Shown here: positions 1 to 9,566 of the stretch, one piece after another
Layout: every line of letters starts with the position of its first letter
Position numbering within the stretch: position 1 is the stretch's first letter
Source of the DNA: Kribbella rubisoli
GTDB taxonomy: Bacteria > Actinomycetota > Actinomycetes > Propionibacteriales > Kribbellaceae
Direction of reading: 5' to 3'
DNA length: 64,000 nt
NCBI RefSeq assembly: GCF_004217145.1
Contig: NZ_SHKR01000011.1
Span: 1,612,001 to 1,676,000 of the forward strand
Position numbers and translations under genes: made by a program
The notes under the pieces: model-generated
What the model was told of the DNA's origin: nothing
Databases searched by the model: none
What the model saw: only the letters and a program-made list of their open reading frames with translations

Positions 1-9
1 GACCCACCG

Positions 10-54
10 CCCAGCCGCCCCGCCAGCCGCCCCGCCAGCCGCCCCGCCAGCCGC
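10..54. repeat. 12-bp tandem repeat, about 3.7 copies
   Basis: A GC-only unit (GCCAGCCGCCCC and rotations) repeats with a strict 12-bp period; the only adenines fall at positions 13, 25, 37 and 49. It ends just before the TetR operator. It may be the 3' end of a gene coding a Pro/Ala repeat whose start lies outside the window, or an intergenic slippage tract. The window edge prevents a decision. Confidence 0.6.
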
Positions 55-57
55 TGG

Positions 58-82
58 ACCATACCAAACCGTATGGTATGGT
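58..82 (+). promoter_or_regulatory. Leaderless promoter with overlapping TetR operator
   Basis: A perfect inverted repeat, ACCATAC then six bases then GTATGGT (58-77), overlaps two TATGGT -10-like hexamers (72-77 and 77-82). The second hexamer ends six bases before the GTG start at 89, the spacing expected for a leaderless actinobacterial transcript. A TetR dimer bound here would block its own promoter, so autorepression is the likely logic (inference). Confidence 0.6.
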
Positions 83-88
83 TTTGGG

Positions 89-619
89 GTGGTTACACGG
101 ATTGAGTGGTTGGATGCGGGGCTTGAGTTGTTGGCGACCGAGGGGGCGCCGGCGATCACGATCGAGCGGTTGACCGACCAGCTCGGGGTGACGAAGGGGT
201 CGTATTACCACCACTTCGGAAGTGCCGGCGGTTTCAAGGCAGCGCTGATGGAGTACTTCGAGGCGCAGTACACGACCCGGCTGATCGACACCATCGACGC
301 GGAGAACGCGAAGCCGCGGGCGAAGTTGGAGCATCTGTTGCGCCTGGTGCTGGCTGATCCGGATAGTGCGGCATTGGAGATCGCCGTGCGGGCGTGGGCT
401 TTGCAGGACCCCGACGTGCGGGCGGCGCAGGAGCGGGTGGACGAGGCGCGCACCGCGTACCTGAAGGAGCTATGTCGTGGCCTAGGCGCAGACGTCGATC
501 CGGACCGGTTCGCGCAGTTGCTGTATCTGATTCTGATCGGGGCCGAGCAAGTGTTGCCGCCGGTCGACCGAACCGATCTGCGTGAGATCTACAACCTCAC
601 TCTCCGACTGATCGATTAG
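89..619 (+). CDS. TetR/AcrR family transcriptional regulator
   Basis: A 176-aa one-component repressor. Residues 1-50 form the TetR helix-turn-helix, with the family motif VTKGSYYHHFGSAGGF near residues 34-49; the rest is a helical ligand-binding domain without a recognisable ligand signature. The GTG start is chosen because a TATGGT -10 element lies six bases upstream and no Shine-Dalgarno is present. A palindrome overlapping the promoter suggests autorepression. It is followed after 12 bp by a DUF2867 gene in the same direction, so that gene is the most likely co-regulated target. Ligand unknown. Confidence 0.88.
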   Translation: MVTRIEWLDAGLELLATEGAPAITIERLTDQLGVTKGSYYHHFGSAGGFKAALMEYFEAQYTTRLIDTIDAENAKPRAKLEHLLRLVLADPDSAALEIAVRAWALQDPDVRAAQERVDEARTAYLKELCRGLGADVDPDRFAQLLYLILIGAEQVLPPVDRTDLREIYNLTLRLID

Positions 620-631
620 AGGGAGCGAACG

Positions 632-1129
632 ATGCCGACGACCCTGCATGAGCTCGACGACCTGATCCCGGTCATGGACGAGATCGACGTGAAGACAGCG
701 AGCGGCGACGTGACGCTGCGGCAGTTCGTCGCGGGTGCGCTCAGCCACAGTCCGTTGTGGGTCAAGGGATTGTTCGCCATCCGGATCGCGGTCGCGACCG
801 TACTGCGCCTCGAGACAGCAACCGTGCCGGATTCGCGCAAGCTGCGCCCGGAGACGGTGAGCTTCACCCCGGGCGAGAAGGACGCGTTCTTCACCGTCAT
901 GCGCGGCGAAGAGGATCACTACCTACTACTGAAGATTTCCGACAACCACCTGATCGGCTACCTCGCGTTCATCACGGACAACGAGCGGCCGGCCAAGTTC
1001 CAGGTAGTCACCCTCGTGCAGTTCCTGCGACCGGCCGGCCGGTTCTACTACAACCTGATCCGCCCGTTCCACCACGTCGTCCTGCTCAGCATGTGCCGAG
1101 CCGGCGAGACGTCGCACGCCAAGCGGTGA
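632..1129 (+). CDS. DUF2867-family protein
   Basis: A 165-aa soluble protein of unknown function. It has the length and C-terminal signature of DUF2867 (RPAGRFYYNLIRPFHHVVLL, residues about 135-154), and SPLWVKGLFAIR near residue 41 resembles the family's N-terminal block. It begins 12 bp after the TetR gene behind GAGGGAGCG, a good ribosome-binding site, so the two are probably one transcript. Its 3' end overlaps by 44 bp the 3' end of the convergent FtsX gene, which is tolerable but suggests transcriptional interference. No catalytic residues can be assigned. Confidence 0.75.
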   Translation: MPTTLHELDDLIPVMDEIDVKTASGDVTLRQFVAGALSHSPLWVKGLFAIRIAVATVLRLETATVPDSRKLRPETVSFTPGEKDAFFTVMRGEEDHYLLLKISDNHLIGYLAFITDNERPAKFQVVTLVQFLRPAGRFYYNLIRPFHHVVLLSMCRAGETSHAKR

Positions 1130-2912
1130 GCGCGGCCGCCGACCCGACCACGACCAGCGCCGACGCGAAGATCAGCCCGAGCAGCCGCCACGGAATCGCC
1201 AACGCAGCAAGGCCGTAAGGCCCCGCCGCGATCCCGGCCAGCGCGGCCGCGGCCACCACAGCACCAAGCAGTACGCCGACCACCACAACGGTCGCGGACT
1301 CCAGGACGGCGATCGCAACGACCTGCCCACGCGTCAACCCGGCCATCCGCCCCAGCGTGAACTCGCGCCGCCGATCAGCCGTCGACATCACGACCGCATT
1401 GACCACCGCGACGGCCGTGAAGATCCCCGCCAACCCCATCAACGCAGCAAACAAACCCGAGTTGCTCCGCTGTTGCACCTCACCACGAGCCTCTGCCCAC
1501 TCCTCAACCGTCTGGCCGTCCATCGTCGTACCAGGCGCGAGCTTGACCAACGTCTCGGTCCGCCCACCGGCGGGCAGCAGGCTCCGCGGGATGAAGAAGT
1601 TCTCGCTGACATCAAGCGTCTCCGGCATGATCGCCACCACCTTCACAGCGATCTTTCTGTTGCCAAGAGCAACCTTGAGAACCGAACCGAGCTTGTAACC
1701 CTCCACCGCCATCCCCGGCCCGATCGCGATCGTCCGCCCGATCAGCCGGTCCAGCGAACCCTTCCGCGGCCGCAGCTTGTGCGTCTGCTGGTACGCCGGC
1801 GCATCGATCCCGATCGCCTCGGAGTACACAGTGTTCTTCCCCCGAGTGACAACGATCGGTACGGCGGTCTGCGCCGACGCCGCCACGATCCCCGGCCCCG
1901 GCGCGACCGCATGATCGACGACGACATCCGCTGTGATCAACCGCTCCTGCTCCACCCCGACCGCCTTCGCCAGCGAGCCGAACGTCCCCCACAGCCCGAC
2001 CACCAGTCCGACAAGCACGATCAGCGGCGCCGCGGTCGCCGCACTGCGCCGTACTGCGTGCAACACACCGGCCCGCGCGAGATCCGCGATCAAGTTGCCG
2101 CGGACAACGATCGCGGGAACGCGGCCGACGAGCGGTACGACGACCGGACTCAACTGGCTCAGTGCGACGGACCCGCTGATCATCACGACCAGTCCGATCA
2201 TCAACCCCGCAACGAGATCCCGCGCCGCCTGCGCCGCGATCACCAGCATCACCGTGCCGAACGCGGCCGACAACCCCCAGAACCATCGCCAGCCCGTCAT
2301 CACCCGCCGTGCAGCCGATCCGTCCACGATCGCCTCGAGCGCGTTGATCCGCGACGCCCGCCAGGCCGCCGCGAGTACGCCGGCCAGCGCCGTACTGACC
2401 CCGACGATCATCGCCGCCCACATCGCCCCCTGATCCCACGGCGCCTCGAACCAGCTCGGCAGCATCCCCAGCTGCACGAGTAACCACGACTGAGCCCAGG
2501 CAGCCAGCACTCCGAGGGGCAGACCGACCACGCTGCCCACCAGCCCGAGCAGTCCGGCCTCGGTGATCACCATCAAACACAGGTAGCCCCGCTGCGCCCC
2601 GACGAGCCGCAGCAGCCCGAACTCCCGCCGCCGCTGCACAGTCATGAAGCCGAACGTCGTACTGACAATGAACACGCTCAGAAACACAGCCAGCATCACC
2701 GACATCCCCAGCAACGTCGCGGCGCCGACATACCCCTCCCGCACCTGAGCCCGCTGGTACGCCGACAGCCCTGCCGGCAGTACGGGCCGATCCGTCGCAG
2801 CCAGCATCTGCAGCCCCGACTGCACCAGCCCGACCCCTAGCGCGACCGCGACCACCGCACCGGCGAACAACTGCCACCTGGTCCGCAGCGCTCCGACAGA
2901 CAACCTCAGCAT
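1086..2912 (-). CDS. FtsX-like ABC transporter permease, two FtsX domains
   Basis: About 608 aa. An N-terminal membrane segment (about residues 10-30) is followed by two FtsX units. The first carries the family motif MTVQRRREFGLLRLVGAQRG between membrane helices (about residues 85-110), the second MSTADRRREFTLGRMAGLTR (about residues 500-520). The large middle part would be extracytoplasmic. MacB/LolCDE-type permeases normally pair with an adjacent ATPase, but no ABC ATPase gene flanks this one. The start was placed at an internal ATG (MLRLSVGALRTRWQ), which puts the first hydrophobic segment at the usual position; an ATG 48 bp upstream is also possible. It lies 70 bp behind a co-directional TetR gene. 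Substrate unknown. Confidence 0.8.
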   Translation of the reverse strand: MLRLSVGALRTRWQLFAGAVVAVALGVGLVQSGLQMLAATDRPVLPAGLSAYQRAQVREGYVGAATLLGMSVMLAVFLSVFIVSTTFGFMTVQRRREFGLLRLVGAQRGYLCLMVITEAGLLGLVGSVVGLPLGVLAAWAQSWLLVQLGMLPSWFEAPWDQGAMWAAMIVGVSTALAGVLAAAWRASRINALEAIVDGSAARRVMTGWRWFWGLSAAFGTVMLVIAAQAARDLVAGLMIGLVVMISGSVALSQLSPVVVPLVGRVPAIVVRGNLIADLARAGVLHAVRRSAATAAPLIVLVGLVVGLWGTFGSLAKAVGVEQERLITADVVVDHAVAPGPGIVAASAQTAVPIVVTRGKNTVYSEAIGIDAPAYQQTHKLRPRKGSLDRLIGRTIAIGPGMAVEGYKLGSVLKVALGNRKIAVKVVAIMPETLDVSENFFIPRSLLPAGGRTETLVKLAPGTTMDGQTVEEWAEARGEVQQRSNSGLFAALMGLAGIFTAVAVVNAVVMSTADRRREFTLGRMAGLTRGQVVAIAVLESATVVVVGVLLGAVVAAAALAGIAAGPYGLAALAIPWRLLGLIFASALVVVGSAAALTAWRATSRRLGTC

Positions 2913-2982
2913 GCGCCCAGCCAACCCGCTGCGACCGCACCAGCGCTCTGGCCCCAGCACCCGACCACAGGTAGCCCGTGCG

Positions 2983-3537
2983 CTACCTCAGCACCTGCAC
3001 CAGCGCAGCGACGTCCTGCTGGTCAATCTCACGCGCACCTATCAGTGCCTGCATCAGGAGCCCGTCCAGGGCAGCGACCAGCAACCGTGCCTTCTGCGGA
3101 TCCGCAGTGAATGCGCGGGCGATCTCCGTCAACGGCTCCAGCCACGCCCCAGCCGTTTCGCGGAGCTCGGGCCGGCGCGCGGCGTACAGATAGAGCTCGT
3201 AGAGCGCGAGCGTCCGGCCACGCCGCCGTACGACGCTGTGCTCGATCAGCCGCGCCAGCTCGTCGGCCGGGCGGGCGCCGAGCTCGCTGCCTCGCCCGTG
3301 CAGTTCGACCGCGAGATCCTCGGCGGCTGAGCGGAGCGCGGCGACGAGGAGATCGTCCAGCGTCGGGAAGTGGTACGTGATCGAGGCGACCGAGACATCG
3401 GCCGCGGCAGCCACCGCGCGATGGCTCACACCTGCGACTCCGTCGCGTTCAATGACGGTCAGAGTCGCGCGCAGCAGCTCGCTCCGCCGCTGCTCACCGC
3501 GCAGCCGACGACCGTCCGCAACCCTTCTGACCTGCAC
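2983..3537 (-). CDS. TetR family transcriptional regulator
   Basis: A 184-aa repressor. The N-terminal HTH is typical ([20 protein letters not shown], about residues 32-51, then HFPTLDDLL), followed by a C-terminal domain that includes a TetR_C-like segment. The GTG start at 3537 is chosen because a TAGTTT -10 element (3545-3550) lies seven bases upstream; longer in-frame extensions run into the divergent fbiC gene and look non-coding. The next gene on the strand is the FtsX permease, so this regulator probably controls that permease. It also shares a 91-bp divergent promoter region with fbiC. Confidence 0.85.
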   Translation of the reverse strand: MQVRRVADGRRLRGEQRRSELLRATLTVIERDGVAGVSHRAVAAAADVSVASITYHFPTLDDLLVAALRSAAEDLAVELHGRGSELGARPADELARLIEHSVVRRRGRTLALYELYLYAARRPELRETAGAWLEPLTEIARAFTADPQKARLLVAALDGLLMQALIGAREIDQQDVAALVQVLR

Positions 3538-3628
3538 AAACAGCAAACTATCAGGACGTCTGTACGGATTGTTTTTGGTGCCCGGAATCGCGAGATCGAC
3601 CGGTTTTCCCGTCTTAGGCTCGGATTTC
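3538..3628. promoter_or_regulatory. Divergent leaderless promoters (tetR / fbiC)
   Basis: On the minus strand TAGTTT (3545-3550) precedes the tetR GTG by seven bases. On the plus strand TAGGCT (3615-3620) precedes the fbiC GTG at 3629 by eight bases. Neither start has a Shine-Dalgarno sequence. I saw no clear palindrome that would serve as a TetR operator. Confidence 0.5.
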
Positions 3629-6136
3629 GTGGCCAACGATTTGAGTACTGCGATGCGGCGCGCGTTGAAGCGTGCGGATGACGGCAAGACCCTCGACCCG
3701 GCGGAGGTGGAGGTGCTGCTCGGCGCGAGCGGCGACGCGCTGACCGCCCTGATGGCGACCGCGGCCCGCGTCCGCGACCAGGGCCTGGCCGATGCCGGCC
3801 GGGCGGGCATTGTCACCTACTCGAAGAAGGTCTTCATCCCGCTGACCCGGCTCTGTCGGGACCGCTGCCACTACTGCACGTTCGCGACGACGCCGGGTCG
3901 GGTGCACGCGCCGTACCTCTCGCCGGACGAGGTCCTGGAGATCGCGCGGCAAGGCGCGGCGCTGGGCTGCAAGGAGGCGCTGTTCACGCTGGGCGATGCA
4001 CCCGAGGAGCGGTGGGACGCAGCGAAGCAGTGGCTGGAGGAGGCCGGGTACGACAGCACGCTCGACTACGTACGCGCGATGGCGATCCGGGTCCTCGAGG
4101 AGACGGGTCTGCTGCCCCACCTGAACCCGGGCGTGATGTCGTGGCAGGACCTGCAGCGGTTGAAGCCGGTCGCGCCGAGCATGGGGATGATGCTCGAGAC
4201 CACCTCGCGCCGGCTGTTCGAGGAGAAGGGCCAGCCGCACTTCGGGTCGCCGGACAAGGATCCAGCGATTCGGCTGCGCGTGCTGGAGGATGCCGGGCGG
4301 TCGAACGTGCCGTTCACGACCGGGCTGCTGATCGGGATCGGCGAGACGTTGCCGGAGCGAGCGGACTCGATCTTCGCGCTGCGCAAGGTTGCACGGCAGT
4401 ACAACGGGATCCAGGAGGTCATCATCCAGGGGTTCCGGGTGAAGCCGGACACGGCGATGCGCAACGACGCCGACGTACCGCTGGACGAGTGGCTGGCCGC
4501 GATCGCGGCGACCCGGATCGTGCTCGGGCCGCGGGTACGGGTACAGGCGCCGCCGAACCTCGTCGACCTCGCCGAATGCCGTGCGCTGCTTGACGCCGGC
4601 GTGGACGACTTCGGTGGAGTGTCGCCGCTGACGCCCGACCACGTGAACCCGGAGCGCCCATGGCCCCAGATCGACGACCTCGCGAAGGTGACGGCGGACG
4701 CGGGGTTCGTACTGCGGGAGCGGCTGACGGCGCACCCGGAGTACCTGCGTGAACCCTGGCTCGACCCGCGGCTGATCTCGCACGTCGAGGCGCTGGTCGA
4801 TCCGGCTTCCGGGTTGGCTCGTGAAGACGCCAAGCCCGTCGGCCTGCCGTGGCAGGAGCCGGACGGCGGCTGGGACAGCGTCGGGCGCACCGACCTCCAC
4901 ACCGCGATCGACACCGAGGGCCGTCGCACCGAAACCCGCTCGGACTTCGACGCCGCTTACGGCGACTGGGACGTACTCCGAGAGCAGGTCGCGGGCAGGT
5001 CGGCTCCTGAACGCATCCAAGGAGACGTGAAGGAAGCCCTGGCTGCCGCCGAACGCGACCCGGCAGGGCTGTCCGACGCCCAGGCGCTCACGCTGATGAC
5101 CGTGACCGGGCCGGCGCTCGACGAGTTGGCAGCGATCGCCGACAACTTGCGTAAGGCAACGGTCGGCGACGACGTCACCTACGTCGTCAACCGGAACATC
5201 AACTTCACCAACGTGTGCTACACCGGCTGCCGGTTCTGCGCGTTCGCCCAGCGCCGGACCGACGCCGACGCTTACTCGCTGTCGATGGACGAGGTCGGTC
5301 AGCGCGCCGAGGAAGCCTGGGTCATCGGCGCGACCGAGGTCTGCATGCAGGGCGGTATCCACCCCGACCTCCCCGGCACGGCGTACGCCGACCTGGTCCG
5401 CGCGGTCAAGGATCGGGTACCGGAAATGCACGTCCACGCCTACTCCCCGATGGAGATCGTGAACGGCTCGGTTCGCACCGGCTTGTCGATCGAAGAGTTC
5501 CTGATCTCGGTGAAGGAGGCGGGCCTGGACAGCATCCCCGGCACCGCGGCCGAGATCCTCGACGACGACGTCCGCTGGATCCTCACCAAGGGAAAGTTGC
5601 CCACGGCAAGCTGGATCGAGGTGATCAGCACCGCGCACAAGGTCGGTCTGCCGTCGAGCTCGACGATGATGTACGGCCACGTGGACGCGCCGCACCACTG
5701 GGTCCAGCACCTGCGCACGATCGCCGCCGTACAGGACCAGACGGGCGGCTTCACCGAGTTCGTCCTGCTGCCGTTCATCCACCAGAACTCGCCGATCTAC
5801 CTCGCGGGAGTCGCGCGCCCGGGTCCGACGTACGACGAGAACCGGGCGGTGCACGCGATGGCGCGGATCATGCTGCACGGGCGGATCGACAACATCCAGT
5901 GCTCGTGGGTGAAGCTCGGCGTCGACGGTTGTGTCGCAGTACTCAACGGCGGCGTCAACGACATCGGCGGCACGCTCATGGAGGAGACCATCAGCCGGAT
6001 GGCCGGCTCCAAGCACGGCAGCCGCAAGTCGATCGCCGAACTCACCGCGATGGCGACCGCTGCCGGACGACCGGCCCGGCAGCGCACCACGACGTACGGC
6101 GACGTACCGGCCCGCCCGTCTCTGGAACTCGCCTGA
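3629..6136 (+). CDS. fbiC: FO synthase (7,8-didemethyl-8-hydroxy-5-deazariboflavin synthase)
   Basis: An 835-aa fused radical-SAM enzyme making the deazaflavin chromophore FO of cofactor F420 from tyrosine and 5-amino-6-ribitylaminouracil. Two radical-SAM cysteine clusters are visible: the CofG-like half has CRDRCHYC (Cys76, 80, 83) and the CofH-like half CYTGCRFC (Cys530, 534, 537). Length and domain order match actinobacterial FbiC, whereas methanogens use separate CofG and CofH. GTG 3629 is chosen from the TAGGCT -10 eight bases upstream; a longer in-frame extension to 3377 runs through the tetR coding region and has no FbiC-like sequence. The window also holds an LLM-family flavoenzyme, a family that includes F420 users. 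Confidence 0.96.
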   Translation: MANDLSTAMRRALKRADDGKTLDPAEVEVLLGASGDALTALMATAARVRDQGLADAGRAGIVTYSKKVFIPLTRLCRDRCHYCTFATTPGRVHAPYLSPDEVLEIARQGAALGCKEALFTLGDAPEERWDAAKQWLEEAGYDSTLDYVRAMAIRVLEETGLLPHLNPGVMSWQDLQRLKPVAPSMGMMLETTSRRLFEEKGQPHFGSPDKDPAIRLRVLEDAGRSNVPFTTGLLIGIGETLPERADSIFALRKVARQYNGIQEVIIQGFRVKPDTAMRNDADVPLDEWLAAIAATRIVLGPRVRVQAPPNLVDLAECRALLDAGVDDFGGVSPLTPDHVNPERPWPQIDDLAKVTADAGFVLRERLTAHPEYLREPWLDPRLISHVEALVDPASGLAREDAKPVGLPWQEPDGGWDSVGRTDLHTAIDTEGRRTETRSDFDAAYGDWDVLREQVAGRSAPERIQGDVKEALAAAERDPAGLSDAQALTLMTVTGPALDELAAIADNLRKATVGDDVTYVVNRNINFTNVCYTGCRFCAFAQRRTDADAYSLSMDEVGQRAEEAWVIGATEVCMQGGIHPDLPGTAYADLVRAVKDRVPEMHVHAYSPMEIVNGSVRTGLSIEEFLISVKEAGLDSIPGTAAEILDDDVRWILTKGKLPTASWIEVISTAHKVGLPSSSTMMYGHVDAPHHWVQHLRTIAAVQDQTGGFTEFVLLPFIHQNSPIYLAGVARPGPTYDENRAVHAMARIMLHGRIDNIQCSWVKLGVDGCVAVLNGGVNDIGGTLMEETISRMAGSKHGSRKSIAELTAMATAAGRPARQRTTTYGDVPARPSLELA

Positions 6137-6442
6137 TCACGTCACCGGGTCGAGGTCGACGGCGCGCGTACGGCGTTTGGCCCCGACCCGGTGACCGATG
6201 GTGACGAGCAGGAATCCGACGGCATAGATCCCCGCGGTGACGCCGAGATAGCCGAGCGGCAGCGTCTCCGGGTCGGCCGGGAAGGCCTGGTGGCTGTCGC
6301 CGACCCACGCCCTCAGCAGGTAGAGCGTCTGGAACGTGAAGCAGTAGGCGAAGATCGCGATGTACGCGACGTACGCGGACAGGCGGTTCCGCAGGAAGAA
6401 TCCGAGCGGGAACGCGAACAGGATGGTGGCTGCGGCAATCAT
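6137..6442 (-). CDS. Small integral membrane protein, unknown function
   Basis: 101 aa with about three hydrophobic segments (residues 1-17, 22-43 and 64-82) and a basic, charged C-terminal tail (RVGAKRRTRAVDLDP). The ATG is preceded by GAGGAGAGG at suitable spacing, which decides this start over upstream alternatives. It is convergent with fbiC; their stop codons are adjacent. I do not recognise a named family. Confidence 0.65.
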   Translation of the reverse strand: MIAAATILFAFPLGFFLRNRLSAYVAYIAIFAYCFTFQTLYLLRAWVGDSHQAFPADPETLPLGYLGVTAGIYAVGFLLVTIGHRVGAKRRTRAVDLDPVT

Positions 6443-6590
6443 TGGAAACCTCTCCTCGAGTAGCTGACTCCCCCACAGTCGCGTTCTTGGGCGGCCTACC
6501 GCATCGGTGCTGTCGCCGGATCCCGGCCGGGGCCAGCCGCTAAGTGCTGGCACTGGTGCGCGAGCGGCGGTCCGCGGTCATCATGTGGAT

Positions 6591-8492
6591 GTGCCCCGGC
6601 GTCGGCGTTCGGTCGTTGCCGCGACGGTCCTGTTCGTCGCGGCCGCCGTCGTACGCGCGATGCTTGCCTACGGCCCGCCCTCGATCGGGGAGCCGGCCGA
6701 TTGGCCGGTCACGACCGCTCTGCTGCTACCAGCGCTGCTGCTTGGTTGGCTGGTGGTCGTCCGGGCTCCGGCTGGTCCGATCGGACCGGCGCTGGCGCTG
6801 ACCGCCGCCGTACCCGCCCTCGTCTTCACCGCCGAGGACTGGGGTACGACGGCCCATACCTCGAGCCCATGGCCGGCGGCATCCGCTGTCGACAAGGTCG
6901 CGGTCGGTGCCTGGCCGTGGTTGTTCCTGGGGTTCGTCACGCTTGTCCTGCTGTTCCCGGACGGCCTGCTGCCCGGTCGGCACTGGCGCTGGATCTGGGC
7001 GGCAATGCCAGTCTCGGCCGTGCTGGTGAACTTCGTCGTCTCCCGCGAAGATGCCGCGCGGACCGACACCACGCCGGCGCGCGCCGCCCTGATCGTCATC
7101 GCCTTCGCGGCATTCCTGGCTACCTTGCTCGCGGCCGCGTCCAGTCTGGTCGTGCGGTACCGGCGCGGCGACCAGCTCACCCGGCAACGGCTGCGCTGGC
7201 TGATGGCCGCGGCCGTCGCCGTACCGATCCTGCTCGGCCTCAGCTGGTTGGCATCCGCGCTGGGCGCTCCCGGCACCTTGGCGTACACCTGGTTCCTGAT
7301 CGCCATGCTCGTCCTGATCCCGGGCGCGATCACCGTCGCGATCCTGCGGCACGACCTGTTCGACATCGATCGGCTGCTGGGCGCGACCGTCAGCTGGCTC
7401 GTCACGAGCCTGATCTCCGCGGGCGTGTTCGCGGCGGTGGTCCTCGCGGCCGGCGGGTTCTTCCCCGACCGGGTCGGCGTCACGACCGCCGCCTTTGTGA
7501 CCGCGCTGGTTCTCCTTCCTGTCTACCACTGGATCCATCGCACCGTCGGCCGGTTGGTCGACCCGGATCGCACGGTCGCGCTGGCCCGGATCCGCGACTT
7601 CGTACGGCGAGTGCGCGACGGCGAGGCTGAGCCGGAACAGATCGAGGCCGTACTGCGCTCGGCCCTCGACGACCCCGGCTTGCAGGTCCTGCTACGACGA
7701 CCCGGATCGGAACTCGAACCGCCCGCCGGCGCGATCCCATTGCAGACGGGCGATTCTGTGGTCGGCGCGCTGGTCCTCGGTACGACGTCCGCGCGGCGCG
7801 TCCGGCGCGCCCGGGAAGCAGTCGTCGAAGCGCGACTGCCGATCGAGGTGAGTCGACTGCAGCTCGAGCTCCGCGAGGCGCTGACCGAGGTTCGGCACAG
7901 CCGGTCCCGCTTGATGGACGAGGTGAACGCCGAGCGGCATCGCCTCGAGCGCGACTTGCATGACGGCGCTCAGCAGCGGTTGATCGCGATCGGGATGCGG
8001 CTGCGGTCCGTGCAGTACCAGCTCGATCCCGGCGTACCGGCGTACCGCGAGCTCGATGAAGTCGTGGAGACGTTGGAGGAGACCGTCGCGGAGCTGCGGC
8101 GGATCGCGCACGGGGTCCGGCCGAGCCGGCTCGACGACGGTCTCGCGGTGGCGCTGCGGCATCTGGTCGCGGACAGTACGCTGCCCGTCGATCTCGTCGT
8201 ACCCGAGCTGGACGTCGGCGAGAGCGCCGCGACGACGGTCTACTTCACTGTCGGTGAGGCGATCGCGAACGCGCTGAAGCACGCGCGCGCGACCCGGATC
8301 TCGATCTCGGTCGGACTGAACGATCAGGTACTGCGCGCGGTCGTGCGCGACGACGGCGTGGGCGGAGCCAAGGAAGGGTTCGGGTTGACGTCCTTGCGCG
8401 ACCGGGTCGCCTCGGCCGGCGGGGAGTTCACGGTCGTGAGCCCGCCCGGGGCCGGTACCTCGATCACGGTGGAGATCCCATGCGCATCGTGA
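6591..8492 (+). CDS. Membrane sensor histidine kinase, HisKA_3 (NarL-partner) type
   Basis: About 633 aa. Roughly seven to eight membrane helices fill residues 1-290, without a large extracytoplasmic sensor loop, so the signal is probably sensed in or at the membrane. A linker with GAF-like character follows, then the HisKA_3 dimerisation helix with the phospho-acceptor in ERDLHDGAQQR (His457), and a C-terminal HATPase_c domain (VRDDGVGGAKEGFGLTSLRDR is the G-box region). The GTG at 6591 (VPRRRRSVVAATVLF) puts positive charges before the first helix; GTG 6585 is equally possible. It overlaps the response regulator gene by 13 bp, so they form a two-component pair. Signal unknown. Confidence 0.88.
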   Translation: MPRRRRSVVAATVLFVAAAVVRAMLAYGPPSIGEPADWPVTTALLLPALLLGWLVVVRAPAGPIGPALALTAAVPALVFTAEDWGTTAHTSSPWPAASAVDKVAVGAWPWLFLGFVTLVLLFPDGLLPGRHWRWIWAAMPVSAVLVNFVVSREDAARTDTTPARAALIVIAFAAFLATLLAAASSLVVRYRRGDQLTRQRLRWLMAAAVAVPILLGLSWLASALGAPGTLAYTWFLIAMLVLIPGAITVAILRHDLFDIDRLLGATVSWLVTSLISAGVFAAVVLAAGGFFPDRVGVTTAAFVTALVLLPVYHWIHRTVGRLVDPDRTVALARIRDFVRRVRDGEAEPEQIEAVLRSALDDPGLQVLLRRPGSELEPPAGAIPLQTGDSVVGALVLGTTSARRVRRAREAVVEARLPIEVSRLQLELREALTEVRHSRSRLMDEVNAERHRLERDLHDGAQQRLIAIGMRLRSVQYQLDPGVPAYRELDEVVETLEETVAELRRIAHGVRPSRLDDGLAVALRHLVADSTLPVDLVVPELDVGESAATTVYFTVGEAIANALKHARATRISISVGLNDQVLRAVVRDDGVGGAKEGFGLTSLRDRVASAGGEFTVVSPPGAGTSITVEIPCAS

Positions 8493-9118
8493 TCGGCGAG
8501 GATTCCGCCTTGTTTCGTGAGGGTTTGAGCCGCCTGCTGACCGAGAACGGCCACGAGATCGTCGGTACGGCGGTCGCGGCGGACGAACTGGTCGAGGTGG
8601 TACGCGATGTTGATCCCGATCTGAGCATCATCGACGTACGGATGCCGCCGACGATGACGGACGACGGCGCGCGGGCGGCCGTGATCCTGCGGGCGGAGTC
8701 GCCGGCGCGGCCGATCCTGATGCTGTCGCAGCACATCGAGACGCGACAGGTGGTCGGGCTGGTCGGCACCGGCGGGTTCGGGTACCTGCTGAAGGATCGG
8801 GTACTGCGCGTCGGGGACTTCCTCGACGCGATGCGCCGGGTGGTGGACGGCGGCTCCGCGCTCGACCCGGCGATCGTCGCGGCGCTCGTGACACCGACGC
8901 GCATCGACGATCCGGTTGCCGCGCTGTCGGCGCGAGAGCGTGAGGTGCTGGCGCTGGTGGCTGAAGGGCGCTCGAACAGTGCGATCGCCGCGCACCTGGT
9001 GCTCGCCGAGCGAACGGTCGAGAGCCACATGCGCAGCATCTTCCAGAAGCTCCGCATCGACGAGGCGCCGGACACCCACCGGCGCGTGCTCGCCGTCCTC
9101 ACCCAGCTGCGTCAGTGA
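8480..9118 (+). CDS. NarL/FixJ-type response regulator
   Basis: 212 aa. The receiver domain (residues 1-120) has the acidic pair near ED7-8 and phospho-acceptor Asp52 in DLSIIDVRMPP; the conserved Lys is in YLLKDRVL. The C-terminal LuxR HTH is at about 147-205 (LSAREREVLALVAEGRSNSA, then ERTVESHMRSIFQKL). The gene starts inside the 3' end of the kinase gene, implying translational coupling. It should bind DNA when phosphorylated by the neighbouring kinase. Its targets are not evident; a structured non-coding region follows. Confidence 0.93.
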   Translation: MRIVIGEDSALFREGLSRLLTENGHEIVGTAVAADELVEVVRDVDPDLSIIDVRMPPTMTDDGARAAVILRAESPARPILMLSQHIETRQVVGLVGTGGFGYLLKDRVLRVGDFLDAMRRVVDGGSALDPAIVAALVTPTRIDDPVAALSAREREVLALVAEGRSNSAIAAHLVLAERTVESHMRSIFQKLRIDEAPDTHRRVLAVLTQLRQ

Positions 9119-9566
9119 GCGTCTTGACGAGTGGTTAGTTGTTGCAGAAGGCAACATCTGTACGGAAAGTGAGGAAAGTTTTACTGAGCGTTGCCTACTT
9201 CAAAGGCAATGCAAATGTTTGAACCGGATGATTCCCGGTAGTAGCGGCCCCATGACAACGTTCTCTTGTCGGCGGCGGACGGGTCGCCGGCAACGGGTCC
9301 AGGTGGTTGCCCGACGAGCTCCCGTCCGCGACCGGACTGCACCTCCCCTGCCGGCCTCGGAATGAGCTTCGGGCCCACCCTCCTTCGGGCCACTTGCCCT
9401 CTCGGGGCAACAGCAGGACGCCGGCCGTGCCGGTCGGGCGTTGGTCGCCAGTGAGGTGGCGACCAACGTCCGGCACGGTCGGCGTTTCTATGTGGAGACT
9501 TCCTCGCCGTACTGGTGCTGCTGGGGACCAGTACAGCGGGGAGGTTCCCTTTCCGGGGTCTGCTGG
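9119..9566. other. 448-bp non-coding region rich in inverted repeats
   Basis: No convincing gene: the short reading frames here have no family resemblance and no good ribosome-binding sites. The first 120 bp are clearly more AT-rich than the surroundings. Successive inverted repeats are visible: TTGCCT/AGGCAA (about 9193-9211), GCGGACGGG/CCCGTCCGC (9275-9283 with 9321-9329) enclosing GGCAAC/GTTGCC (9289-9294 with 9306-9311), GGCCC/GGGCC (9372-9391), TTGCCC/GGGCAA (9394-9410) and the large hairpin at 9419-9484. The region lies between convergent genes, so part of it must terminate transcription. Its length and serial structure also fit a structured RNA. Confidence 0.5.
9419..9484. terminator. 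Large two-part inverted repeat, probable bidirectional terminator
   Basis: The outer arms CCGTGCCGG (9425-9433) and CCGGCACGG (9470-9478) and the inner arms CGTTGGTCGCC (9439-9449) and GGCGACCAACG (9458-9468) are perfect complements. They are offset by an asymmetric internal loop, with five bases on the left and one on the right, around an eight-base apical loop. It sits between the convergent response-regulator and hypothetical genes, consistent with termination in both directions; no U-tract follows. Confidence 0.55.

Noticed and set aside
10..54. Tandem repeat as CRISPR array
   Set aside because: The 12-bp unit repeats head to tail without spacers.
1473..2483. Plus-strand frame (336 codons) opposite the FtsX gene
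   Set aside because: Arg/Pro/His-rich low-complexity translation; shadow of the FtsX permease gene.
3614..6016. Long open frame on the minus strand (800 codons) opposite fbiC
   Set aside because: Arg/Val/His-rich translation without domains; shadow of fbiC.
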